64,000 nt of DNA, from positions 292,406-356,405 of the forward strand of contig JBAYVD010000002.1 of NCBI GenBank assembly GCA_041674745.1, written 5' to 3'. The notes beneath the pieces are model-generated. The model made no database searches, was not told where the DNA came from, and worked only from the letters and a program-made list of their open reading frames with translations. This stretch comes from UBA2040 sp041674745 (GTDB lineage Bacteria; Bacteroidota; Bacteroidia; Flavobacteriales_D; Crocinitomicaceae). A program made the translations under genes and the position numbers. Below are positions 40,948 to 49,922 of this stretch, in pieces (the first letter of the stretch is position 1; each line of letters opens with the position of its first letter).

Positions 40948-43350
40948 ATGAAAAAAATGTTTACCGCAGGATTCCTTTTCCTATTCTCTTATACAAGTGG
41001 TTTTTCTCAAATTTGCACAGGAATTGATACGCTTGGAAGTGCCTCCAACTTGTATACTATCGGAATAACGGAAAGTAGTGCCATCGCAGTAGACAACGAT
41101 TTGAATACGGTTGTTTTTATTCACCGAAATGATGCTGGTGCATTTGGTGGTCATTCAGGAAATTTACGCTACGATATTTCCACCGACAATGGACTCAACT
41201 GGACCAACAACATAGGCCCGGTTAATCCAGCATCTGTCAATGGATTGAACGGTGCTCGTTATCCAAATGTAGGCATTTACAATCCAGCTGGTAACACCAA
41301 TCCGAACAATGCGTATTTAGCCTATTGCGCTGCGACAACTCAATCTGTGAGCTGGTCATCTCACGTTACCGGAGTTCGGAAATTAGATGGAACCGGGAAT
41401 ACAGAACATTATAATCAAGCTTTGTTGTCCAGCACCTATATCCCTCGATCCATGTGCAAAGGAGTTCCAGGAACTTTTTGGGCCATGGATGTTATTTACA
41501 ATGGCGCTGTCAATTTGGGTTACCGAATCCTGAAAGGCGTATGGAACAATGGAACAAATGATGTTATTTGGTCAGAAAACACTTCTTTAACTCCCCCGTT
41601 CAGCACAGCTTACGACGGTTCCAATCACATGGCTGATTTTGCCATTGGTTTTGATCCAAGCGGTCAAAAAGGCTGGGCTTGCATGATTACTCATATTACA
41701 CAAGGAACATCCAGTTACACCTATTATCCAGTTTTTTATAAAACGGTAAATGGCGGAATCACTTGGTCTGGACCAACCCAAGTCAATATTGCTCAATTTT
41801 CGTGTGTAAACTCCATTTTAACAGCTGGAAATGTCCCAACTGTAGCGTTTGACGTAGATTTAACCGTTGATGTGTTGGGAAATCCGCATGCCCTTGTTTG
41901 TATTGGAAGCAATCCAAGTTCTTACTCGATTTATTTTACTCAAGCACACCACATGTTTGATATTACCCAAGAAAATGGATTGTGGAATGCGATTGATTTA
42001 GGGGATGTTCCTGGACAGCGAAATACACTGGGAATCGCTCCAAATACCTTATCCATGGACATGGAACCTCAAGTCAGTAGAACAGATGACGGAACAAAAG
42101 TTTTCTTTACTTGGTCTGGATCGGATTTATTTCCCCTTGCAAATGCACCCAATTTATTTGGTTCGGCTTACGATGTGGTGAACCGCAAATGGACAACCAT
42201 GAAGGACTTTTCCAGTTGCAATCCTTTAACCAATGGAAATATTCTGTTTCCAAAAATGGCTGAAAACGTGCTAGATGTGCCTGGAGGCTGGGAATTACCT
42301 GTAATCTACGGACAATTAACTGTGCCAAATGATGTTGCAGCGGTGAGTAATTTCGTTTATTTGGATAGCTTGAAATTTGAACCATCGGAATTTACGTTAC
42401 CTCAATGCTCGGCAAATGTAACTTTTGCAAACAGTGACACAGTACATATTTGTCAAGGCAGTTCCGCCTCTCTTATTGTTTCGAGTACACAGCAAGCGCT
42501 TGTTTGGAGCACGGGAACCACCAGCCCTATACTAACTGTGAATACGGGTGGCTGGTATTATGCTACAATTCGAACGGGTTGCTGCATCGGCAAAGATTCA
42601 ATTTTCGTGGTTGTGGATACACTTCCTATTGCTGGATTTGCTGGATTGGTCAATAATTTAAATGTTTCATTTTCTGACCAAACAACGTATTCTCCTACTT
42701 CTTGGAATTGGGATTTTGATGATGGAAATACGAGTACCTTGCAAAATCCAAATCATTCTTACGACTTCCCTGGAACGTATACGGTTTGTTTGATTGTTGA
42801 CAATGGGTGTTCAGATACTTTATGTCAAACGTTTACAGTGAGTTGCACCATTCCGAATGCAAATTTCACAAGCCTAGTAGGCATTGGTGGTTCGGTTGAT
42901 TTTACCAATACAACGGCTCCAGTTGCAGATAGCATCAGTTGGAATTTTGGCGATGGTAATACAAGCAACATCAACAATCCTACTCACGTCTATACCAGTT
43001 CTGGAAATTATCAGGTTTGTTTGAATATTTATGATACGTGTGGCACGGATAGCTTGTGTACGTCTATTTTTGTGGATGTATTTGCCTATGTGGAAGACAT
43101 TCTCAGTGGAAGCTTCTCTGTTTGCCCTAATCCTGTTGACGATATTCTGTACGTTTCGGGGAACCATTCTGTTCAAGGTGAATGGAACATGAAACTGATC
43201 AATGGATTAGGTCAAATATATTGGGATAAGGAAATCGTTATCAATGATATTCAGGAAGAAATTCCGACGAACAATCTAGCGAAAGGTGTTTACTTTTTGC
43301 AAATGCGTTCCGAAAATCAATTTGTTCAATACAAGGTTGTAAAGCAATAA
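40948..43350 (+). CDS. T9SS-secreted BNR/PKD-domain protein
   Basis: About 800 residues from MKKMFTAGFLFLFSYTSGFSQ (signal peptide); the 16 codons before that ATG are not needed. Residues ~20-490 form a beta-propeller-like region with degenerate Asp-box (BNR) repeats (STDNGLNWT, KTVNGGITWSG). Then two PKD domains (WNWDFDDGNTSTLQNPNHSY; ISWNFGDGNTSNINNPTHVY) and a type IX sorting domain (CPNPVDDILYVSG ... LAKGVYFLQMRSENQFVQYKV). It is a cell-surface or released protein, perhaps binding or cutting glycans. The direct repeat TTTGTACAT occurs twice (40899, 40917) upstream. Confidence 0.9.
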   Translation: MKKMFTAGFLFLFSYTSGFSQICTGIDTLGSASNLYTIGITESSAIAVDNDLNTVVFIHRNDAGAFGGHSGNLRYDISTDNGLNWTNNIGPVNPASVNGLNGARYPNVGIYNPAGNTNPNNAYLAYCAATTQSVSWSSHVTGVRKLDGTGNTEHYNQALLSSTYIPRSMCKGVPGTFWAMDVIYNGAVNLGYRILKGVWNNGTNDVIWSENTSLTPPFSTAYDGSNHMADFAIGFDPSGQKGWACMITHITQGTSSYTYYPVFYKTVNGGITWSGPTQVNIAQFSCVNSILTAGNVPTVAFDVDLTVDVLGNPHALVCIGSNPSSYSIYFTQAHHMFDITQENGLWNAIDLGDVPGQRNTLGIAPNTLSMDMEPQVSRTDDGTKVFFTWSGSDLFPLANAPNLFGSAYDVVNRKWTTMKDFSSCNPLTNGNILFPKMAENVLDVPGGWELPVIYGQLTVPNDVAAVSNFVYLDSLKFEPSEFTLPQCSANVTFANSDTVHICQGSSASLIVSSTQQALVWSTGTTSPILTVNTGGWYYATIRTGCCIGKDSIFVVVDTLPIAGFAGLVNNLNVSFSDQTTYSPTSWNWDFDDGNTSTLQNPNHSYDFPGTYTVCLIVDNGCSDTLCQTFTVSCTIPNANFTSLVGIGGSVDFTNTTAPVADSISWNFGDGNTSNINNPTHVYTSSGNYQVCLNIYDTCGTDSLCTSIFVDVFAYVEDILSGSFSVCPNPVDDILYVSGNHSVQGEWNMKLINGLGQIYWDKEIVINDIQEEIPTNNLAKGVYFLQMRSENQFVQYKVVKQ

Positions 43351-43369
43351 TTGAAATCGAATTCAAAAA

Positions 43370-44170
43370 ATGAGCAAAGAAACTGATTATTTAAAAGTTA
43401 ACCAACTTTCGTGGAACAACCGAGTTGATACGCATATCGATTCAGCATTTTATGACCTTCCCAATTTTCTAAATGGCCAAACCTCTTTAAACAGTATTGA
43501 ATTGGCGTTGCTTGGAAACGTAGAAGGAAAGTCCATTTTGCACTTGCAATGTCATTTTGGGCAAGATACTATTTCGTTGAGCAGGCTTGGCGCGGAAGTT
43601 ACAGGTGTTGATTTGTCCGACAAAGCCATTGAACGAGCAAAAGAAATAGGCCTAAAAACGAATTCAAATGCTACGTTTATTTGTTGTGATGTCTATGATT
43701 TACCGAATCATTTGGACAAACAATTTGATATCGTATTTACAAGTTACGGAACCATTGGTTGGTTGCCCAATATGCAAAAATGGGCTGAAATTGTTTCGCG
43801 CTTTTTAAAGCCTGCTGGACATTTCGTGTTTGCAGAGTTTCATCCTGTCGTTTGGATGTTTGATGATAATTTTGAACAAATTGGCTATAACTATTTCAAT
43901 AAAGGCGCCATCGTTGAATCAGAAACGGGAACGTACGCAGATAAAAACGCAGCAATATCTCAAGAATACATTATGTGGAACCATAGTTTAAGCGAAGTAA
44001 TGAGTAGTTTATTGGACAATCAACTCGAAATAGTATCCTTCCAAGAATACGATTATTCCCCTTACAATTGTTTCAAGAACACGGTTGAATTTGAGCCAAA
44101 AAAATATAGAATAGCCCATTTGGACGATAAAATTCCGATGGTTTATTCCATTGTGGCAAGGAAAGGATAA
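43370..44170 (+). CDS. SAM-dependent methyltransferase, class I
   Basis: 266 residues. The Rossmann motif I is SILHLQCHFGQDTISLSRLGAEVTGVDLSD, with motif II near FDIVFTSYGTIGWLPN and the motif III-like RFLKPAGHFVFAEFHP. No target-defining domain is seen. It may modify a small molecule. It lies 19 bases after the PKD/T9SS gene. Confidence 0.88.
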   Translation: MSKETDYLKVNQLSWNNRVDTHIDSAFYDLPNFLNGQTSLNSIELALLGNVEGKSILHLQCHFGQDTISLSRLGAEVTGVDLSDKAIERAKEIGLKTNSNATFICCDVYDLPNHLDKQFDIVFTSYGTIGWLPNMQKWAEIVSRFLKPAGHFVFAEFHPVVWMFDDNFEQIGYNYFNKGAIVESETGTYADKNAAISQEYIMWNHSLSEVMSSLLDNQLEIVSFQEYDYSPYNCFKNTVEFEPKKYRIAHLDDKIPMVYSIVARKG

Positions 44171-44186
44171 ACTTTTTTTAAAATAA

Positions 44187-44221
44187 AAAAAGCAGTTTGA
44201 GAATTGTCTCCAACCGCTTTT
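44187..44221. terminator. Terminator between two methyltransferase genes
   Basis: AAAAGCAGTTTGAGA / TCTCCAACCGCTTTT (two G-T pairs) with a 4-base loop; A-run on one side and T's on the other. It serves the convergent genes ending at 44170 and 44236. Confidence 0.75.
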
Positions 44222-44235
44222 GTTGTTCGTGTCAT

Positions 44236-45009
44236 TTATTTCTTGCGAGCGATATACAAAATCTCATCTGGCGAAATTCTGTAGCGTTCAAATTTTTCTT
44301 TTGGCAATTTGTCTTTCAACAAGTACTCTTCTACCTCAAAACCAGCTCTGCGCAAATAGTCAGGGTAATCCAACCCGAATAAACGCACGTGGTCTTTTTG
44401 CCAGAAATGTTTTTCGCGCTCTTCCGGACTGGTAATGGAAGCATCTTCGTAGGTAGTTGCTCTAGAAACATCCTGTGGAACTTGCATGATGGCCCATCCA
44501 CCTGGCTTCATTACCCGGTACAATTCACTCATACAGGTGTTTGGATTGTCAACATGCTCCATCACGTGATTGCAAAATACCACATCAAAACGATTGTCTT
44601 CCAATGGAATGGAATGTAAATCAAAATGCATATCGGCAATTGGACTCACCAAATCACCCGTTAAATAATTCAAATTCTTCTGCGCTTTGAACTTATGAAT
44701 GAAACATTGCTCCGGGGCAATGTGCAACACGTTTAATTGCTCCGTAAAAAAATTCGTTTCATCCCGCAAATACAACCACATCAAACGGTGTCGTTCCAAA
44801 GTCAAATCTCCTGGGCATAAAACACCTTCGCGATGCGCTACATCCGAACCGTAGGATAAAAATTTGCTGTAACTTTTTCCGCAAACTGGACATTCAACCT
44901 TATTTCCTTTGAACAACAGCGGCGCCATCATTTTAAATGGATAACTTAAGCGAATCAATAATGGTCTGGGCAGTTTATTGAGTAAAAACTTGTATAATTT
45001 CTTCATCAC
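44236..45009 (-). CDS. Methyltransferase-domain protein with N-terminal zinc-like motif
   Basis: 257 residues. After a hydrophobic, basic start (LYKFLLNKLPRPLLIRLSYPF) comes KVECPVCGKSY (Cys-x2-Cys, possible zinc site, with further Cys at VLCPGD). The methyltransferase fold follows: LNVLHIAPEQCF (an unusual motif I), YLTGDLVSPIADMHFDLHSIP, FDVVFCNHVMEHVDNP and RVMKPGGWAIMQVP. These fit class I SAM methyltransferases of the cell-envelope-glycan neighbourhood type. Target unknown. A -7 box lies 15 bases upstream of the ATG. Confidence 0.85.
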   Translation of the reverse strand: MMKKLYKFLLNKLPRPLLIRLSYPFKMMAPLLFKGNKVECPVCGKSYSKFLSYGSDVAHREGVLCPGDLTLERHRLMWLYLRDETNFFTEQLNVLHIAPEQCFIHKFKAQKNLNYLTGDLVSPIADMHFDLHSIPLEDNRFDVVFCNHVMEHVDNPNTCMSELYRVMKPGGWAIMQVPQDVSRATTYEDASITSPEEREKHFWQKDHVRLFGLDYPDYLRRAGFEVEEYLLKDKLPKEKFERYRISPDEILYIARKK

Positions 45010-45023
45010 ATCCTATAAGTTAA

Positions 45024-45031
45024 CAAAAGTA
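45024..45031 (-). promoter_or_regulatory. -7 box of the 44236 gene
   Basis: On the minus strand the bases read TACTTTTG, matching TAnnTTTG, about 15 bases before the ATG. Confidence 0.45.
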
Positions 45032-45166
45032 AAAAAAGTAAGGTACAATTGAATGTAAACAATTTAAACTTCAAAAATTTCTGTTCTGTCTTTCTATATA
45101 CAATCAAATTAGTTTTAACTTGGCTTTGCATAGGAATATAGCTTAATTTTATCCGCGATTCGAACA

Positions 45167-47269
45167 ATGAAATTACTTTTAAACTCATTTTCTTTATTTT
45201 TTGTACTCATGTCTATTTCCTCCATTTTTGCTCAAAACGATGTACCAAAAGCCATCAAACAAAAAAAAACACTTACGAAACATGGACATCAGCGGGTAGA
45301 TGAGTATTATTGGATGAATCAGCGAGATGATGAAAAAGTATTGAAATATATCGAAGAAGAAAATCAATATTGCAAAAACTATTTCAGTCGTTTGTTGCCC
45401 CTAGAAAAAATTCTTTTAGAAGAATTTGACCAGCGAATTGACCCAAATGAGATCAGCGCACCTTTTACAATGAATGGTTTGACGTTTCAAATACGGAATA
45501 AAATAGGCCAAGATTACAGTTACATCCATCAATTGATTGGAAAAGAGGAATTCCTTTTCTTCGATGAAAACAAACGAGCACACAAAAACAGTTTCTATGA
45601 TTTAGGTGATTGGGTTCCATCGCCAGACAATGCCCTGTTAGCGATCAGCGAGGATTTTGTGGGTAGACGAAATTATACCATTCAATTTCGGGTCAACAAA
45701 ACAGGGAAATTTTTAAATGATAAAATCGAGGAGACAGATGGATCCCTGGTTTGGGCAAACGACAACAAAACCGTATTTTATGTGCGAAAAGACCCCCAAA
45801 CATTGAGAGAATTTCAAGTTTGGCGTCATGTTTTAGGACAAGAGCAGGCGAAAGATTTGTTGATTTATGAAGAAACGGATGAAAAATACTCCGTGATGAT
45901 CAACAAATCCATGACGCGAAAATATATCCAAATTGGCACCTATTCCTCGTTAACGTCTGAAATTCGAATTTTGGATGCTGACCAACCTTTTGGCAAACCT
46001 ATTGTTTTCCTTCCGCGTGAAACCGGACATATTTATTCGTTGGATTACCATGAAAAGGGGTTTTACATCACCTCCAATAAAAATGCAAAAAATCGAAAAA
46101 TACTGTTTTCTCCGGTTCCTCCTAAGGATTTAGCCTCTTGCTCTTTGGTTCAAGAAGTAGATGAATCGGTATTAATTGAAAATGTTTTGGTGTTTAAAAA
46201 CCACGTTGTTGTGGAGGAACGCACCAATGGTTTGCAAAAAATAAAATTGATTGGAATCAATAAAGCCACGTTAGATTATATTTCTTTCGACGAAGAAACG
46301 TATACCTTGGGATTTGCTTTCAACGATGATTACGAAGGCGGGATTTTTCATTTCCGTTACAATTCTTTCACGACACCACCCAGTTTGTACAATTACAACT
46401 TGAATACGGGCAAAAAAGAATTGTTTCACCAACGGAAATTGATTGATCCCAATTTTAAATCAGAAAACTACGATACAAAACGGGTTTGGGCAATGGCAAA
46501 TGATGGGACCAAAATACCTGTTTCCATGGTTTTCAAAAAAGGACTCGACTTATCCAAAGCTCCTATTTTACTGTACGGTTATGGTTCCTATGGTTATACG
46601 ATTCCCGATGTATTTTCTGCTACCCGCTTGAGTATTTTGGACCGTGGATTTATTTTTGCCATCGTTCACATTCGTGGAGGAAAATACATGGGAGAAAATT
46701 GGTACGACGAAGGTAAATTTTTGAAAAAGAAAAATACCTTTACCGATTTCATCAATGCAGCAGAATATTTGGGTAGAAATGGCTTGTGTGACCCTGAAAA
46801 AATCTATGCTTTGGGCGGTTCTGCTGGTGGATTGTTGATGGGAGCCATTACCAATATGGCGCCTTATTTGTGGAAAGGTATTGTCAGCCAAGTGCCTTTT
46901 GTCGATGTGGTAACCACCATGTTGGATGAATCCATTCCATTGACGGTTGGGGAATACGAGGAATGGGGAAATCCCAATGATGAACAATATTATCAGTACA
47001 TGTTGAGTTATTCGCCGTACGACAATTTGCGGAAAACAAGCTATCCAGCGATTTTTATAACTACAGGATACAATGATTCGCAAGTACAGTACTGGGAACC
47101 ATTGAAATACGTGGCAAAAATTCGTGATTTGAAAACCGACAACCATCCGCTTTTATTGGATTGCAATATGGATGCAGGTCACGGCGGTGGCTCTGGTAGA
47201 ACAGCAGAAAGAAAGGAAATAGCAAAAATGTATTCATTTATTTTAGATTTAGAGGGAATTGAAAAATAG
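45167..47269 (+). CDS. Secreted S9 oligopeptidase (oligopeptidase B-like)
   Basis: 700 residues with a signal peptide (MKLLLNSFSLFFVLMSISSIFAQ). The N-terminal beta-propeller (about 30-400) and the C-terminal alpha/beta hydrolase are those of prolyl oligopeptidase family S9A. The triad is present: S552 in GGSAGG, D637 in GYNDSQVQYWEP and H672 in DAGHGGGSGR. HQRVDEYYWMNQRDDEKVLKYIEEEN is the typical OpdB start. It is probably periplasmic. An imperfect promoter (TTG at 45119, TAATTTTA at 45144) precedes it. The DUF4421 gene overlaps its end. Confidence 0.95.
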   Translation: MKLLLNSFSLFFVLMSISSIFAQNDVPKAIKQKKTLTKHGHQRVDEYYWMNQRDDEKVLKYIEEENQYCKNYFSRLLPLEKILLEEFDQRIDPNEISAPFTMNGLTFQIRNKIGQDYSYIHQLIGKEEFLFFDENKRAHKNSFYDLGDWVPSPDNALLAISEDFVGRRNYTIQFRVNKTGKFLNDKIEETDGSLVWANDNKTVFYVRKDPQTLREFQVWRHVLGQEQAKDLLIYEETDEKYSVMINKSMTRKYIQIGTYSSLTSEIRILDADQPFGKPIVFLPRETGHIYSLDYHEKGFYITSNKNAKNRKILFSPVPPKDLASCSLVQEVDESVLIENVLVFKNHVVVEERTNGLQKIKLIGINKATLDYISFDEETYTLGFAFNDDYEGGIFHFRYNSFTTPPSLYNYNLNTGKKELFHQRKLIDPNFKSENYDTKRVWAMANDGTKIPVSMVFKKGLDLSKAPILLYGYGSYGYTIPDVFSATRLSILDRGFIFAIVHIRGGKYMGENWYDEGKFLKKKNTFTDFINAAEYLGRNGLCDPEKIYALGGSAGGLLMGAITNMAPYLWKGIVSQVPFVDVVTTMLDESIPLTVGEYEEWGNPNDEQYYQYMLSYSPYDNLRKTSYPAIFITTGYNDSQVQYWEPLKYVAKIRDLKTDNHPLLLDCNMDAGHGGGSGRTAERKEIAKMYSFILDLEGIEK

Positions 47270-48260
47270 TTTGTTTTGTATTTTTCTGTTGGTTTCGTCA
47301 TTTAGTCAAGCTAAATATGATGACAGTACCGTGTATTTTACGCGATTCAAAGACAAACTCATTCTTTACAGCGATTTCGGATATGCCTCTGCTCCTTTTT
47401 CAATCAAGTATAAGTTTGCAGACAATCTGGGAGTTATCCATTATAAAAACAATTTCAATCCCGTACTGGGATTTGGAGGATCGTACAAATGGTTCTCACT
47501 CCGCTTAAGTTTTGCATTAAAAGGCACTAGCCGATCCAAAAAAAACTATGGAAACACACGTTATTTCGACGTTGGTTTTAACTTTCAGCTGAAAAAATGG
47601 TACTTTGATGTGGATGCAAGAAACTACATCGGTTATTCCATTAAAAATGCCTATAGATGGAATGACACGTTGAATAAACTGACTCCAAACGACATTCGAC
47701 CCAACACCAACTCCATCAGTTTGTCCATCAACACATGGTATTTTTTTAACAAGCACTTTAATATGCCTTCCATTCATGGTAAAACTGGGCATTACGATAA
47801 GCGCTTGGGAACTTTTTACTTGAAACCAACATTCGTCGTTCACGGCATAAGCAATGGTGGTGGCACAATTATCCCAGATGACTTGATAGACACGTTGAAT
47901 AGTAAAACCTCTTCTGATGTGTTTTCTTCCATTGATTTGGGGATAGTACCCGGCTATGCGCATGTTGAACGCTATAAAAATTGGCAATTCTGCGCGTTTT
48001 TCGGCTTAGGAGCCGTCACACAATTGAAATTTTACAATGTGAACAGTTATCAACGGTCGTTTTTGGGACTCGCTCCACGCTACGATATCAAGTTGATTGG
48101 CGGCTATTCTGTTCCGAAATATTTTGTTTTTTTGAATCTAGAATTTGACAACAAAAGCATCAAATTTATTGATCTAAAATACCGACAAAGTTTCTATTAT
48201 ATTCGCTTGACAGCCGGTATTCGTCTGGATACCAAGAAAAGTAAAAGAGAATCTAAATAG
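47259..48260 (+). CDS. DUF4421-family outer-membrane-like protein
   Basis: 333 residues with a short signal (MKNSLFCIFLLVSSFSQA). The start is a TTG at 47259, overlapping the S9 gene by 11 bases (the next TTG is four codons later). The body alternates beta-strands with aromatic ends (FSIKYKF, WFSLRLSFALKG, RYFDVGFNFQLKKWYFDVDAR, YNVNSY) as in outer-membrane barrels, and the GISNGGGTII turn region and arrangement recall DUF4421. Role unknown. The gene converges on the conserved hypothetical at 48253. Confidence 0.75.
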   Translation: MKNSLFCIFLLVSSFSQAKYDDSTVYFTRFKDKLILYSDFGYASAPFSIKYKFADNLGVIHYKNNFNPVLGFGGSYKWFSLRLSFALKGTSRSKKNYGNTRYFDVGFNFQLKKWYFDVDARNYIGYSIKNAYRWNDTLNKLTPNDIRPNTNSISLSINTWYFFNKHFNMPSIHGKTGHYDKRLGTFYLKPTFVVHGISNGGGTIIPDDLIDTLNSKTSSDVFSSIDLGIVPGYAHVERYKNWQFCAFFGLGAVTQLKFYNVNSYQRSFLGLAPRYDIKLIGGYSVPKYFVFLNLEFDNKSIKFIDLKYRQSFYYIRLTAGIRLDTKKSKRESK

Positions 48261-48696
48261 CCAGAAAGGATTCCGTTGAAATTTTTTCATTATTCCTGAA
48301 ATCGCCCAAATTTTTAGGTGCGGGTTGGTAAACTAAAACCTCCTTATTTCCGCGTACCTGTGAAAAATGCATCAATTCTTTCTGCCCATTTTTTTCCACC
48401 AAAATTTGCAATCGATTGAAAAAATTCAAATGATACGTTTGTCCGAGTTCTTTGATAAATCGGACTGAAGCATCAATAGAACAACCGGACGCTTCCACAT
48501 TTCCGTCTGTGCACAAAATGATTCTGTAATCATCCACCAATTCTCCAGTGGCTTTTAGTTTTGTTCCGTGCGCCGACCATTCATTTACAAAATCCTTCAA
48601 TTTCGACTTCATTTCATTCCGAATAGAATCTGAAATCGGTTGATCACTTTGGTAAACCCAAATTTTAGCTTGGTCTGAAAAGTCTGAGAAATACAT
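48253..48696 (-). CDS. Conserved Bacteroidota protein, often mislabelled 'ABC transporter ATPase'
   Basis: 147 residues: DQAKIWVYQSDQPISD ... LKDFVNEWSAHGTKLKA ... GCSIDASVRFIKELG. This pattern (WVYQS, W-x-A-H-G, ASGCSIDxSVRFI) is a well-known family in Flavobacteria and relatives. It has no Walker motifs; the ABC label sometimes attached is wrong. The conserved Cys-Ser-Ile-Asp and the VQSF-like pattern hint at a small enzyme or binding protein, unproven. It is the last gene of the amidase/MCE/iron-sulfur operon, 14 bases after the preceding gene, and overlaps the convergent DUF4421 gene by 8 bases. Confidence 0.8.
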   Translation of the reverse strand: MYFSDFSDQAKIWVYQSDQPISDSIRNEMKSKLKDFVNEWSAHGTKLKATGELVDDYRIILCTDGNVEASGCSIDASVRFIKELGQTYHLNFFNRLQILVEKNGQKELMHFSQVRGNKEVLVYQPAPKNLGDFRNNEKISTESFLAI

Positions 48697-48710
48697 TTTT
48701 CTGTTTTTAA

Positions 48711-49502
48711 TTACAAATCAGCCGCCTTAGCTATTAATTCAGCAACATCCAACACTTGAATATCTGCTTCTTTGTTGAAATTTTTCACGCCATCCGTCAT
48801 CATGGTATTGCAGAAAGGGCAACCTGTTGCGATAATCTCAGCGTTGGTTTCCAACGCATCTTCTGTTCTCTCCACATTGATTTCTTTGTTGCCTTTTTCA
48901 GCTTCTTTGAACATTTGTGCACCACCTGCTCCGCAACACAAACCAGTTGTTTTGCAACGTTTCATTTCCACCAATTCGCTGTCTAGTTTTTCAATCAAGG
49001 TTCTTGGAGCTTCGTACACATCATTCGCTCTCCCCAAGTAACAAGGGTCATGGAAGGTAATTTTTTTTCCTTTGTAGGTTGCACCATTTTCCAAAGCCAA
49101 TTTACCCGTATTGATCAAGTCCTGAATCAATTGAGTATGGTGAATGACTTCATAATTTCCACCCAATTCCGGGTATTCATTTTTCAAGGTATTGAAGCAA
49201 TGCGGACACCCCGTAACAATTCGTTTTACTTCGTAGCCATTCAAAACTTGAATGTTCATCATCGCTTGCATTTGGAAAGTGAACTCATTTCCAGCTCTTT
49301 TTGCAGGGTCACCGCTACAACTTTCTTCTGTTCCCAAAACTGCAAACGAAACATTGCAATGGTTTAATATTTTAACGATAGCTTTCGTGATTTTTTTTGC
49401 TCTATCGTCAAAACTGCCAGCGCAACCTACCCAAAACAAAATGTCTGGTGATTTGCCCTCAGCCAACATTTCAGCCATTGTAGGTACCTTCAATTCGCTC
49501 AT
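48711..49502 (-). CDS. CCG-domain iron-sulfur protein (HdrB/LutA-like)
   Basis: 263 residues with two CCG-type cysteine modules: ILFWVGCAGSFD ... CSGDPAKRAGN ... IVTGCPHCFNTLKNEYP in the first and DPCYLGRANDVYEAPR ... GLCCGAGGAQMF ... IIATGCPFCNTMM in the second. Such domains bind iron-sulfur clusters and handle disulfide/electron transfer. In Bacteroidota this protein always pairs with the membrane 4Fe-4S protein; here the pair is split by one small HAD gene. The electron donor and acceptor are unknown. Confidence 0.93.
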   Translation of the reverse strand: MSELKVPTMAEMLAEGKSPDILFWVGCAGSFDDRAKKITKAIVKILNHCNVSFAVLGTEESCSGDPAKRAGNEFTFQMQAMMNIQVLNGYEVKRIVTGCPHCFNTLKNEYPELGGNYEVIHHTQLIQDLINTGKLALENGATYKGKKITFHDPCYLGRANDVYEAPRTLIEKLDSELVEMKRCKTTGLCCGAGGAQMFKEAEKGNKEINVERTEDALETNAEIIATGCPFCNTMMTDGVKNFNKEADIQVLDVAELIAKAADL

Positions 49503-49508
49503 GATATC

Positions 49509-49922
49509 TTATTTTTTAAAAACTTCAATTGTAGTATTCACCTCAACTAAATCCGTGAATTGTCCGTCGTATCTTGTCGCCCGAACAATGTGATTGTCAA
49601 CCCAATGGTAATTCCCGCCACGCGGCTTATTCATGACCATGCCATGAAATTTAAAACCATGAGCGTTCAACCATTTTTCAGTTACCTCTCTGTGTTCTTC
49701 CAAACGAGAAGTGAAAAAAGTAATAATATGACCCTCGTCATACCATTTGTTTAATATTTCCAAAGCATCCGGGAAAACCTTCGCTGTTGCCATTCTTTCG
49801 GGTTCTTCGTTGGGAATATCGTCGCAAATCGTTCCATCAATGTCAATCAAATAATTCTTGACACCTACTGGCAAAACGGGTGAAATTTTCTCACCATTTA
49901 CGATTTTATCTTCAAGCTTCAT
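49509..49922 (-). CDS. Small HAD-family phosphatase-like protein
   Basis: 137 residues. It shows the HAD nucleophile motif YLIDIDGTICDD, motif II as TFFTSRLEEHREVTEKWLNAHG and motif III near NKPRGGNYHWVDNHIV. Similar small proteins are often labelled phosphoheptose isomerase or LNS2-like, without support. It is inserted between the two iron-sulfur genes, overlapping the upstream gene by 11 bases and followed after 6 bases by the next. The link to the surrounding envelope genes is unclear. Confidence 0.85.
   Translation of the reverse strand: MKLEDKIVNGEKISPVLPVGVKNYLIDIDGTICDDIPNEEPERMATAKVFPDALEILNKWYDEGHIITFFTSRLEEHREVTEKWLNAHGFKFHGMVMNKPRGGNYHWVDNHIVRATRYDGQFTDLVEVNTTIEVFKK

Noticed and set aside
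48253..48696. Possible ABC transporter ATPase label
   Set aside because: No Walker A, Walker B or signature motif; the common database label for this family looks wrong.
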